This document shows, one piece after another, positions 1-8,166 of a DNA stretch of 64,000 nucleotides. The notes beneath the pieces are model-generated. The model had not been told where the DNA came from, did no database searches, and saw only the letters and a program-made list of their open reading frames with translations. Source of the stretch: UBA2357 sp041916775. GTDB lineage: Bacteria > Pseudomonadota > Gammaproteobacteria > Burkholderiales > Rhodocyclaceae. A program made the translations under genes and the position numbers. Positions within the stretch are counted from its first letter, which is position 1; each line of letters begins with the position of its first letter. The DNA lies in NCBI GenBank assembly GCA_041916775.1, contig JAYRYZ010000013.1:1-64000 (forward strand). Direction: 5' to 3'.

Positions 1-130
1 GCGGTTTCGCTTCACGCTTCCTCCCCACACTCGGTCACCCTCATGCAGTTGCGCTTCGCTTCATTCGCCGTGGTCAGCTTGTGGGAGGACTTTCACCTCC
101 AAGATCGCGCCCATGCTGGGCGCACAGTCG

Positions 131-158
131 AAAAAAAACGGCGCCGCAGCGCCGTTTT
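131..158 (-). terminator. Rho-independent terminator of icmF
   Basis: A perfect 10-bp stem (135-144 with 149-158) closes a CGCA loop. Read on the minus strand it is followed by a run of eight T. It lies just past the icmF stop codon in the right orientation. The leading stretch 1-130 beyond it holds no gene that can be supported. Confidence 0.9.
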
Positions 159-184
159 CCGTCAGCCGTGATGCTCCACCGACG

Positions 185-3100
185 TCACATGCTGCGGCGG
201 TATTGCCCACCCACTTCGTAGAGCGCGCTGGTGATCTGGCCGAGCGAGCAGTAGCGCACCGCGTCCACCAGCACCTCGAACACGTTGCCATCGGCGATCA
301 CCGTCTCGCGCAGCTTGGCGAGCCACTTCGGCGCTTCCGCGGCGTTGCGGGCGTGGAAGTCGGCGAGGCGCTTCAGCTGGCTCTGCTTCTCGTCCTCGGT
401 CGAGCGGGCGAGCTCGATCTCCTGCTGCGCCTGGCCCTTGGGGTTCAGGAAGGTGTTGACGCCGATGATGGGGTACGAGCCGTCGTGCTTCTTGTGCTCG
501 TAATACATCGACTCTTCCTGGATCTTGCCGCGCTGGTAGCCGGTTTCCATCGCGCCGAGCACCCCGCCGCGGCTGGCGATGGCCTCGAACTCCTTGAGCA
601 CCGCTTCTTCGACGAGGTCGGTGAGTTCGTCGATGATGAAGGCGCCCTGGTTGGGGTTCTCGTTCTTCGCCAAGCCCCACTCGCGGTTGATGATGAGCTG
701 GATCGCCATCGCGCGGCGCACGCTCTCCTCGGTCGGGGTGGTGATGGCCTCGTCGTAGGCGTTGGTGTGCAACGAATTGCAGTTGTCGTAGATCGCGATC
801 AGCGCCTGCAGCGTGGTGCGGATGTCGTTGAAGTCCATCTCCTGGGCGTGCAGGCTGCGGCCCGAAGTCTGGACGTGGTACTTGAGCTTCTGGCTGCGCT
901 CGTTGGCGCCATACTTGTTCTTCATCGCCACCGCCCAGATGCGACGGGCGACGCGGCCGATCACCGAGTATTCCGGATCCATGCCGTTGGAGAAGAAGAA
1001 GGACAGGTTGGGCGCGAAGTCGTCGATGTGCATGCCGCGCGCGAGGTAGGACTCCACGTAGGTGAAGCCGTTCGACAGCGTGAAGGCGAGCTGGCTGATC
1101 GGGTTCGCGCCGGCTTCGGCGATGTGGTAGCCGGAGATCGACACCGAGTAGAAGTTCTGCACCTGGTGGTGCACGAAGTACTCCTGGATGTCGCCCATCA
1201 TCTTCAGCGCGAACTCGGTGCTGAAGATGCAGGTGTTCTGGCCCTGGTCTTCCTTGAGGATGTCGGCCTGCACGGTGCCGCGCACGGTGGACAGCGTCCA
1301 GGCCTTGATCTTGGCGTGTTCGTCCTCGGTGGGGTCGCGGCCGTTGTCGGCCTTGAACTTCGCCACCTGCTGGTCGAGCGCGGTGTTGAAGAAGAAGGCG
1401 AGGATGATCGGCGCCGGGCCGTTGATCGTCATCGACACGGAGGTGGTCGGGCAGACGAGGTCGAAACCGTCGTAGAGCACCTTCATGTCGTCGAGCGTGG
1501 CGATGCTGACGCCGGAGTTGCCGATCTTGCCGTAGATGTCCGGGCGCAGGTCGGGGTCGCAGCCGTACAGCGTGACCGAGTCGAAGGCGGTGGAGAGGCG
1601 ATGCGCGGGCATGCCTTCCGACACCTTCTTGAAGCGGCGGTTGGTGCGGAAGGCGTCGCCCTCGCCCGCGAACATGCGGGTGGGGTCCTCGCCCTCGCGC
1701 TTGAACGCGAACACGCCGGCGGTGAAGGGGAAGGAACCGGGGACGTTCTCCTTCATCAGGAAGCGCAGCGTCTCGCCGTCATCCTCAAAGCGCGGCAGCG
1801 CCACCTTGCGGATCTTGCTGCCGGACAGCGACTGGCTGGTGAGCGCGGTGCGGATCTCCTTGTCGCGGATCTTCACCACGTACTCGTCGGCGGCATACAG
1901 CGCCTGGGTGGTGGGCCACTGGTCGAGGAGCTTCTTCGCGGTCGGGGTGAGTTCGCCGTCCTTCCAGCTGATGAGCTCGTCGAAGGTGAGCGCCTGGCCG
2001 TCGGCGAGCTTGCCGCACTGCTCGAACAGCGCCTTGGCGGTCTTCAGCGACTGGCGTTCGCGCGCGACGCGGGCCTGCTGGCCGATGTGCTTGTGGTAAT
2101 CGCGCACCGTGTCGGCGATCTCGGCGAGGTAGCGGGTACGCTCGGGCGGGACGATGGCACGGCCGGCGGAGGAGGCCTTCACCGTCACCAGCGGCAGCTT
2201 GCCGGATTTGAGCTTGAGCCCCTTCTCCACCAGCTTGGGCACGATCGCCTGGTAGAGCGCGGTGACGCCGTCGTCGTTGAAGCGCGCCGCCATGGTGCCG
2301 AACACCGGCATCTCGTCGGGCGACTGGTTGAAGGCCTCGCGGTTGCGCTGGTACTGCTTGCGCACGTCGCGCAGCGCGTCCTGCGCGCCCTTGCGGTCGA
2401 ACTTGTTGATCGCGACGAAATCGGCGAAGTCGAGCATGTCGATCTTCTCGAGTTGGCTCGCGGCGCCGAACTCGGGCGTCATCACGTACAGCGACAGATC
2501 GACGAAGGGCACGATCGCGGCGTTGCCTTGGCCGATGCCGGAGGTCTCGACCACGACCAGGTCAAAACCGGACAGCTTGCACGCGGCGATCACCTCCGGC
2601 AGCGCGGCGGAGACCTCGGAACCGGTGTCGCGCGTGGCGAGCGAGCGCATGTAGATGTTCTCATGCTCGATCGCGTTCATGCGGATGCGGTCGCCCAGGA
2701 GCGCGCCGCCGGTGCGCTTGCGCGAGGGGTCGATCGACACGATCGCGATGCGCAGCTTGTCCTGCTGGTCGAGGCGGAAGCGGCGCACCAGCTCGTCGGT
2801 GAGCGAGCTCTTGCCCGCGCCGCCGGTGCCGGTGATGCCCAGCGTGGGCGTCTTCACCTTGGCCGCGGCTTCGTGCAGCGCGGCCTTCACCGCATCGGAG
2901 GCGCCGCCGTTCTCGAGCGCGGTGATCGCACGCGCGAGCGCGCGGCGGTTACCGGACTTCAGTGCCTTCACGAAGGCCTCGCCTTCGGCTGGCGCGACCG
3001 CGGTGAGGTCGGCATCGCAGGCCTCGACCACGCTGTTGATCATGCCCTGCAGGCCCATCACCGCGCCGTCTTCGGGCGAGAAGATGCGGCTCACGCCGTA

Positions 3101-3463
3101 GCCGTGCAGTTCCTTGATCTCGGACGGCACGATCACGCCGCCGCCGCCGCCGAACACCTTGATGTTCTCGCCGCCGTTCGCCTTGAGCAGGTCGATCATG
3201 TACTTGAAGAACTCGACGTGCCCGCCCTGATAGGAGGTGATCGCGATGCCCTGCACGTCTTCCTGCAGCGCGGCGTTGACGATCTCGCCGACTGAGCGGT
3301 TGTGGCCGAGGTGGATGACCTCCGAGCCGGTCGCCTGCAGGATGCGGCGCATGATGTTGATCGAGGCATCATGACCGTCGAACAGCGACGCCGCGGTGAT
3401 GAAACGCACCTTGTTCTTGGGCTTGTAGGGCTGAAGCTGCTTGCTAACGCTCAGATCGGTCAT
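185..3463 (-). CDS. icmF: Fused isobutyryl-CoA mutase IcmF
   Basis: A 1092-residue coenzyme B12-dependent mutase that interconverts isobutyryl-CoA and n-butyryl-CoA in the cytoplasm, linking valine/isobutyrate and butyrate metabolism. The order is typical of IcmF: a B12-binding domain at the N-terminus (FDGHDAS, with Ser in place of the final Gly of DxHxxG), a MeaI-type G-protein chaperone domain with a P-loop (GITGTGGAGKSS, about residue 205), then the large mutase barrel. The chosen ATG has GGAGGAG nine bases upstream; an in-frame ATG seven codons earlier lacks such a site. It is a single gene with its own promoter and terminator. Methylmalonyl-CoA mutase is excluded by the internal G domain and fused layout. 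Some IcmFs also act on pivalyl- or isovaleryl-CoA, which cannot be judged here. Confidence 0.95.
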   Translation of the reverse strand: MTDLSVSKQLQPYKPKNKVRFITAASLFDGHDASINIMRRILQATGSEVIHLGHNRSVGEIVNAALQEDVQGIAITSYQGGHVEFFKYMIDLLKANGGENIKVFGGGGGVIVPSEIKELHGYGVSRIFSPEDGAVMGLQGMINSVVEACDADLTAVAPAEGEAFVKALKSGNRRALARAITALENGGASDAVKAALHEAAAKVKTPTLGITGTGGAGKSSLTDELVRRFRLDQQDKLRIAIVSIDPSRKRTGGALLGDRIRMNAIEHENIYMRSLATRDTGSEVSAALPEVIAACKLSGFDLVVVETSGIGQGNAAIVPFVDLSLYVMTPEFGAASQLEKIDMLDFADFVAINKFDRKGAQDALRDVRKQYQRNREAFNQSPDEMPVFGTMAARFNDDGVTALYQAIVPKLVEKGLKLKSGKLPLVTVKASSAGRAIVPPERTRYLAEIADTVRDYHKHIGQQARVARERQSLKTAKALFEQCGKLADGQALTFDELISWKDGELTPTAKKLLDQWPTTQALYAADEYVVKIRDKEIRTALTSQSLSGSKIRKVALPRFEDDGETLRFLMKENVPGSFPFTAGVFAFKREGEDPTRMFAGEGDAFRTNRRFKKVSEGMPAHRLSTAFDSVTLYGCDPDLRPDIYGKIGNSGVSIATLDDMKVLYDGFDLVCPTTSVSMTINGPAPIILAFFFNTALDQQVAKFKADNGRDPTEDEHAKIKAWTLSTVRGTVQADILKEDQGQNTCIFSTEFALKMMGDIQEYFVHHQVQNFYSVSISGYHIAEAGANPISQLAFTLSNGFTYVESYLARGMHIDDFAPNLSFFFSNGMDPEYSVIGRVARRIWAVAMKNKYGANERSQKLKYHVQTSGRSLHAQEMDFNDIRTTLQALIAIYDNCNSLHTNAYDEAITTPTEESVRRAMAIQLIINREWGLAKNENPNQGAFIIDELTDLVEEAVLKEFEAIASRGGVLGAMETGYQRGKIQEESMYYEHKKHDGSYPIIGVNTFLNPKGQAQQEIELARSTEDEKQSQLKRLADFHARNAAEAPKWLAKLRETVIADGNVFEVLVDAVRYCSLGQITSALYEVGGQYRRSM

Positions 3464-3541
3464 TTTGCTCGTCTCCTCCGTCATGAAGTCCGGATGCGCG
3501 TGCGGGCGGCCCGGACGGGCGTGAACTGTTCACAGCGCGCG

Positions 3542-3570
3542 ACTTTATTTGACGTTGACGTGAACGTCAA
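3542..3570 (-). promoter_or_regulatory. Predicted sigma70 promoter of icmF
   Basis: On the minus strand, TTGACG (3565-3570) is followed by a 17-base spacer and TAAAGT (3542-3547). It sits about 80 bases upstream of the icmF start. The spacer is almost completely occupied by the palindrome described separately, so promoter access is probably controlled. Confidence 0.6.
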
Positions 3571-3571
3571 C
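3549..3571. promoter_or_regulatory. Nested palindromic operator in the icmF promoter
   Basis: TTGACGTT (3549-3556) is mirrored by AACGTCAA (3563-3570). A second register, GTTGACGT-GA-ACGTCAAC (3554-3571), is also perfect. The dyad overlaps the -35 box and spacer of the icmF promoter. It resembles, from memory, ACGT-rich sites of regulators of branched-chain amino acid and acyl-CoA catabolism (MerR-type LiuR or TetR-type); the cognate regulator is not in this window. Confidence 0.55.
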
Positions 3572-3733
3572 TAGCACACTACCGGCATTGACGCCTGGCA
3601 GCCCGCGCCAGCCGGACACAACAGTCTGTCGCAGCGGCTTTGCGCAACTGTTTTCGCAATGTATCGGATTGTGACACCATCTGCCGGACGCGCGTCTACC
3701 GCTGGCCCACGCACACAAGAGCAGCCGATTGCG

Positions 3734-5791
3734 ATGATCATCCCGGACACTCCCCCGCTCCAATCCGCCGAGCAGCGTCGTCGCTACGACCTGCTGCTCG
3801 CCGGGCTGGATCTCCTCGACCAGGCGATCGCGGTCTTCGACGCCGGCCCCCGCCTCGTCACCTGGAACAAGGCGCTGATCCGCCTGCTCGACTTTCCCGA
3901 GACGCTGCTCAAGGTGGGCATGCCGTTCGAGGACCTGGTGCGCTTCAATGCGCAGCGCGGCGAGTACGGCGAAGGCGACCTGGACGCGCTGATCGCCGAG
4001 CGCATGGCCGCGGCACGGTCGTTCCAGCCCCACTACACCGAGCGCACCCGACCCAACGGACGCATCCTGGCGATCCGCGGCGTGCCGATCCCCAACCTCG
4101 GCTTCGTGTCGCTGTGGACCGATATCACCGACCAGCGCCGCTACGAGGAGGTCATCCAGCAGCAGAACACCATGCTCGAGGCGCGGGTGAGCGCACGCAC
4201 GCGCGAGCTCGAGAACGCCAACGCGCGGCTCGCCCACGCCAACGCCGAGATCGACCAGATCGCCACCGCGCTGCGCCGCTCGGAGGAGCGGCTGCGGCTG
4301 ATCGTGGATTCCATCCCGGCGCTGATCGCGTATGTGGATCGCGACGAGATCTACAAGTTTGCCAACAAGGGCTATGCGGAATGGTTCGGCATCTCCAAGG
4401 AGGCCATCGTCGGACGCAGTATCGCCGAGGTGTTCGGCACCGAGCCATACGCGCAGATCGCACCGCATCTCGCGATCGCCAAGCGGGGCGAACGGGTGAG
4501 CTACGAATACGCACGACGGCCCGCGGGCGGCAGGACCTTGTACGCGCGCAGCGTGGTCGTGCCCGAGACCGACGAGGACGGCGAGGTGCTCGGCTTCTTC
4601 GTGCTCTCGATCGACATCACCGAGCAGAAGGCGAGCCAGGCGGCGCTGGTGCAGGCGCAGAAGATGGAGGCGGTCGGCCAGCTCACCGGCGGGCTCGCGC
4701 ACGACTTCAACAACCTGCTCTCCATCATCATCGGCAACCTGGCCGCGCTCAAGGAGCGCCCCTGCGCGCCGGGCATGACGGATTTCGTCGATCCCGCGCT
4801 GCATGCCGCGCAGCGCGGCGCCGAGCTGATCAAGCGGCTGCTGACCTTCTCGCGCCGGCAGATGCTCGAACCCCAGCCGGTGGAGCTCGCCTCGCTGGTG
4901 AACGGCATGACGCAGCTGCTGCGCCGCTCGCTGACCGAGAACGTGCGCATCCACACCGAGCTCCCCGCCCAGCCCCTGCACGCGCTCGTCGATCCGCACC
5001 AGCTGGAGAACGCCCTCCTCAACCTCGCGCTCAACGCGCGCGACGCGATGCCGGATGGCGGAGATCTCTCGATCAAGGTGTCGGAGCGCTTCATCCCCGA
5101 CAACCTCAGCGCACTCACCGAGCTGCCAGCCGGCAACTATGTGCAGATCGACGTGTCCGACACCGGCTCGGGCATTCCGCCCGAGGCACTCGGCAAGGTG
5201 TTCGAACCCTTCTTCACCACCAAGCCCTTCGGCCGTGGCAGCGGCCTGGGGCTCTCGATGGTGTATGGCTTCGTGCGTCAGTCGGGCGGTAACATACGGG
5301 TGAAGAGCCTGCCGGGCGAGGGCACCACGGTGACTTTCGTGCTGCCGCGCACCGAGGCCGCAAAGCCCGAAGTCGCCGAGCCGCGGCACGGCGCCGAAGC
5401 CAAGCCCTCGCAGAAGGGGCTGGTGCTGCTCGTCGAGGACGAGCCCGATGTACGCCGCGTGATCCGTTTGCAGCTTTCCGCGCTGGGCTACCCGGTGCTG
5501 GAGGCCTCCAACGGCCCCGAGGCGGCAGGCCTGCTCGAGAACGTGGAAGATATCGCCATCCTGGTGAGCGACACGATCATGCCGGGCGGCATGGGCGGAC
5601 GTGAGCTGGCCCTGCGCGCACGCGCGCTGCGACCCGGCATGCCGGTATTGCTGATCACCGGATATGCCGCGAATGCCGAGCTCGAGGATGTCACCGCCAG
5701 CGACATCCCGGTGCTGCGCAAGCCGTTTCAACGCGACGCGCTGGAAGCTGCGCTGCGCGGCCTGGAAAGCCATGAGGACATGACCCTGTGA
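3734..5791 (+). CDS. PAS-containing hybrid sensor histidine kinase
   Basis: A 685-residue kinase with no visible membrane segment, so probably a cytoplasmic sensor. An N-terminal PAS-like domain (about 20-135) is followed by a coiled coil, a second PAS (about 185-305), a HisKA domain with H-box AHDFNNLL (phospho-acceptor near H323), an HATPase domain (GSGLGLSMVYGF) and a C-terminal receiver with Asp near 613. Its stop codon overlaps the start of the OmpR-type regulator, so the two form a translationally coupled pair. An in-frame ATG 25 codons upstream (3659) is possible, but the added residues are not conserved-looking. The signal is unknown. Confidence 0.85.
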   Translation: MIIPDTPPLQSAEQRRRYDLLLAGLDLLDQAIAVFDAGPRLVTWNKALIRLLDFPETLLKVGMPFEDLVRFNAQRGEYGEGDLDALIAERMAAARSFQPHYTERTRPNGRILAIRGVPIPNLGFVSLWTDITDQRRYEEVIQQQNTMLEARVSARTRELENANARLAHANAEIDQIATALRRSEERLRLIVDSIPALIAYVDRDEIYKFANKGYAEWFGISKEAIVGRSIAEVFGTEPYAQIAPHLAIAKRGERVSYEYARRPAGGRTLYARSVVVPETDEDGEVLGFFVLSIDITEQKASQAALVQAQKMEAVGQLTGGLAHDFNNLLSIIIGNLAALKERPCAPGMTDFVDPALHAAQRGAELIKRLLTFSRRQMLEPQPVELASLVNGMTQLLRRSLTENVRIHTELPAQPLHALVDPHQLENALLNLALNARDAMPDGGDLSIKVSERFIPDNLSALTELPAGNYVQIDVSDTGSGIPPEALGKVFEPFFTTKPFGRGSGLGLSMVYGFVRQSGGNIRVKSLPGEGTTVTFVLPRTEAAKPEVAEPRHGAEAKPSQKGLVLLVEDEPDVRRVIRLQLSALGYPVLEASNGPEAAGLLENVEDIAILVSDTIMPGGMGGRELALRARALRPGMPVLLITGYAANAELEDVTASDIPVLRKPFQRDALEAALRGLESHEDMTL

Positions 5792-6516
5792 TGACCGCGA
5801 CGGACGCCTCAACCCCCACCATCATGGTTCTGGAAGACGAGCCGGAGATCGCGCGCCTGATCTGCGCCAGCCTCTCGGAGTACGGCTTCCGCTGCGAGCA
5901 CCTCGGCACCGGCCGCCAGCTGCTGGAGCGGGCGCGCCGCTGCACGCCGGACCTCTGCATCGTGGATCTCGGCCTGCCCGACATGGACGGCATGCAAGTG
6001 GTGCGCGAGCTGCAGGACGGCAGCCCCTGCGCGGTGCTGATCCTCACCGGCCGCAACGACCTCACCGACCGCGTGCTCGGGCTCGAGCTCGGCGCGGACG
6101 ACTACATCGTCAAACCCTTCGAGCCTCGCGAGCTCGTCGCCCGCGTGCGCAGCATCCTGCGCCGTTACCAGCGCGCAGCCCCCGCTGAACCCTCCGGCAG
6201 CGAGCGCACCCTCGCCCGCTTCGCGGACTGGGTGTTCGATCGCGCCCAGCACATGCTGAACGCGCCGGACGGACGGCAGGTCAAGCTGTCGGCAGCCGAG
6301 GCCGGCCTGCTCGCCACCCTGCTGTCGCGCCCCAACCGCATCCTGAGCCGCGAACAGTTGCTCGGGGAGCGGGACGTCGATCCCTTCGATCGCAGCATCG
6401 ACGTGCGCATCTCGCGTCTGCGTCGCAAGCTCGACGACGACCCACAGGAGCCCCGGCTGATCAAGACGGTGTACGGCGCGGGCTACCTGTTTTCGGCACA
6501 GGTCACCTGGGAATGA
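5791..6516 (+). CDS. OmpR/PhoB-family response regulator
   Basis: A 241-residue DNA-binding response regulator. The N-terminal receiver carries the acidic pair (LEDEPE), the phospho-acceptor Asp near residue 59 (IVDLGLPDMDG) and the conserved Lys (VKPFEPREL). The C-terminal half is a winged helix ending in VYGAGYLF. The ATG overlaps the kinase stop codon as TGATG; a GTG one codon earlier is an alternative. It is probably phosphorylated by the kinase upstream. Target genes are unknown. Confidence 0.88.
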   Translation: MTATDASTPTIMVLEDEPEIARLICASLSEYGFRCEHLGTGRQLLERARRCTPDLCIVDLGLPDMDGMQVVRELQDGSPCAVLILTGRNDLTDRVLGLELGADDYIVKPFEPRELVARVRSILRRYQRAAPAEPSGSERTLARFADWVFDRAQHMLNAPDGRQVKLSAAEAGLLATLLSRPNRILSREQLLGERDVDPFDRSIDVRISRLRRKLDDDPQEPRLIKTVYGAGYLFSAQVTWE

Positions 6517-6592
6517 GGGCCAACGCCGGACTGCGACCTCCGCACCGGCAAACCCCGCGTCACGGAGGGCTGGCCGGGGGATCGTCAACGCG

Positions 6593-6606
6593 TTCATAAT
6601 TATGAA
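6593..6606. promoter_or_regulatory. Perfect 14-bp AT-rich palindrome upstream of the VOC gene
   Basis: TTCATAATTATGAA is perfectly self-complementary and includes a plausible -10 (CATAAT). It ends 24 bases before the VOC start codon, where an operator for a small dimeric repressor would be expected. Function is inferred from position only. Confidence 0.35.
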
Positions 6607-6630
6607 TTCTTAACCACGGAGCACGCATCC

Positions 6631-7116
6631 ATGACGCAGCGCCCCTTCAAGGTCCTCGGCATCCAGCAGATCGCCATCGGCGGCCCGAGCAAGGAAAAAC
6701 TCAAGACACTTTGGGTCGACATGCTCGGCCTCGAGATCACCGGCAACTTCGTCAGCGAGCGCGAGAACGTCGACGAGGACATTTGCGCGATGGGCGCCGG
6801 CCCGTTCAAGGTCGAGGTCGACCTGATGCAACCGCTGGATCCGGACAAGAAACCGGCGGTGCACACCACGCCGCTCAACCACGTCGGCCTGTGGATTGAC
6901 GACCTGCCCAAGGCGGTGGAGTGGCTGTCGGCGAATGGCGTGCGCTTCGCCCCGGGCGGCATCCGCCGCGGTGCCGCGGGCTTCGACATCACCTTCCTGC
7001 ATCCCAAGGGCAACGACGAGTTCCCGATCGGTGGCGAGGGCGTGCTGGTCGAACTGGTGCAGGCGCCACCGGAGGTGGTGAGCGCGTTCGCGAAGCTGGC
7101 TGGGAACGCAGGCTGA
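6631..7116 (+). CDS. VOC (glyoxalase/dioxygenase) superfamily protein
   Basis: A 161-residue protein of the vicinal-oxygen-chelate fold with two beta-alpha-beta-beta-beta modules: the first begins at IQQIAIGG, the second at LNHVGLWIDDL. Metal-ligand candidates are His about 88 and a Glu near the C-terminus (VLVELVQ). Relatives include lactoylglutathione lyase and methylmalonyl-CoA epimerase. The latter would suit a neighbour of icmF, but the sequence alone does not decide. GGAG lies ten bases before the ATG. It appears to be a single gene. Confidence 0.7.
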   Translation: MTQRPFKVLGIQQIAIGGPSKEKLKTLWVDMLGLEITGNFVSERENVDEDICAMGAGPFKVEVDLMQPLDPDKKPAVHTTPLNHVGLWIDDLPKAVEWLSANGVRFAPGGIRRGAAGFDITFLHPKGNDEFPIGGEGVLVELVQAPPEVVSAFAKLAGNAG

Positions 7117-7202
7117 AGGCGGACCGAAGGCGAACCGAGGGCGGACTGACGAACGATGCGCCGCCAGGGGCACACATGACCCCGCGGCGCTCGGCCCTCA
7201 GC

Positions 7203-8069
7203 TCAAAGGGCGTTGGTCGAGAAGGTGTCGCAGGCTTGCATGGTTCCGGCGCTCAGACCTTTCCGGAACCAGCGCACGCGCTGCTCGGAGCTGCCGTGGG
7301 TGAAGCTGTCCGGCATCACGTGGCCTGAGGACTGACGCTGCAGGCGGTCGTCGCCGATTGCCGCTGCAGCACCCAGCCCCTCCTCGATGTCACCCGCCTC
7401 GAGCACGCCGCGGCTGCGGTCGGCGTGATGCGCCCATACGCCCGAGAGGCAGTCCGCCTGCAGCTCGAGGCGTACCGAAAGCTGATTCGCCTCCCGCTCG
7501 GAACTGCGCTGGCGCGCAGCCTGCACCTTGCCCGAGATGCCGAGCAGGTTCTGCACATGGTGGCCGACCTCATGCGCCACCACGTAGGCCTGGGCGAAAT
7601 CCCCAGGCGCGCCGAAGCGGCGGTGGAGCTCGTCGAAGAAGGACAGGTCGAGATACACCTTGCTGTCCGCCGGGCAGTAGAACGGCCCGGTCTCCGCCCG
7701 CCCGACCCCGCAGGCGGACTGGGTCGCGCCGGTGAACAGCACCAGCTTGGGCTCCTGGTACTGGCGACCGGCGTTGGCGAACATCGGACCCCAGGTGTCC
7801 TCGGTATCGGCGAGCACCTGGGAGACGAAGCGTGCGAGTTCGTTCTCCTCCGCAGGCCGCGGCCCCGGCGCCTCAGCCGGAGCATTCGCGCCCGGCATCA
7901 GCCCGGCGGTGTCGAACACCAGCCGCGGATCGACACCGAAGTACATCGCTACCAGTGCCAGCACGATGGTGCCGATACCGATCCTGCCGCGCCCGCCGAC
8001 CCCGCGCAGGCCGCCCTGGCCGCGCCTGTCCTCGATGTTGCCGCTTTCCCGCCGGTTGCCGAAGCGCAT
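7203..8069 (-). CDS. Neutral zinc metallopeptidase (YpfJ/KPN_02809 family)
   Basis: A 288-residue membrane-anchored metallopeptidase of the Zn_peptidase family. The short basic, glycine-rich N-terminus (MRFGNRRESG) leads into one hydrophobic segment (about 30-50), which should place the catalytic domain outside the cytoplasm. The zinc motif HEVGHH is clear, followed by the family's ELQADCLSGVWAHH segment and the C-terminal GSSEQRVRWFRKG. The physiological substrate is unknown for the family. It is convergent with the VOC gene. Confidence 0.88.
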   Translation of the reverse strand: MRFGNRRESGNIEDRRGQGGLRGVGGRGRIGIGTIVLALVAMYFGVDPRLVFDTAGLMPGANAPAEAPGPRPAEENELARFVSQVLADTEDTWGPMFANAGRQYQEPKLVLFTGATQSACGVGRAETGPFYCPADSKVYLDLSFFDELHRRFGAPGDFAQAYVVAHEVGHHVQNLLGISGKVQAARQRSSEREANQLSVRLELQADCLSGVWAHHADRSRGVLEAGDIEEGLGAAAAIGDDRLQRQSSGHVMPDSFTHGSSEQRVRWFRKGLSAGTMQACDTFSTNAL

Positions 8070-8166
8070 GATGCATCCCGTCCCGCTGTGATGTGGGCGG
8101 AAATCTTAGCAGCACCGCGGAGCCGGCGGGGTTCGCCAACTAACGGCAGTGTGACAAATCATCACG

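Noticed and set aside
1..130. End of a transposase or other gene at the left edge
   Set aside because: The short sequence has no translation that can be assigned, so no feature is claimed.
113..3295. Very long open frame (1060 residues) on the strand opposite icmF
   Set aside because: It is rich in Arg, His, Val and Leu with no domain, and mirrors the icmF codons. Long antisense frames are expected in GC-rich coding DNA.
3545..5812. Open frame of 755 residues antisense to the hybrid kinase
   Set aside because: Low-complexity composition and full overlap with a protein of clear domain structure on the other strand.
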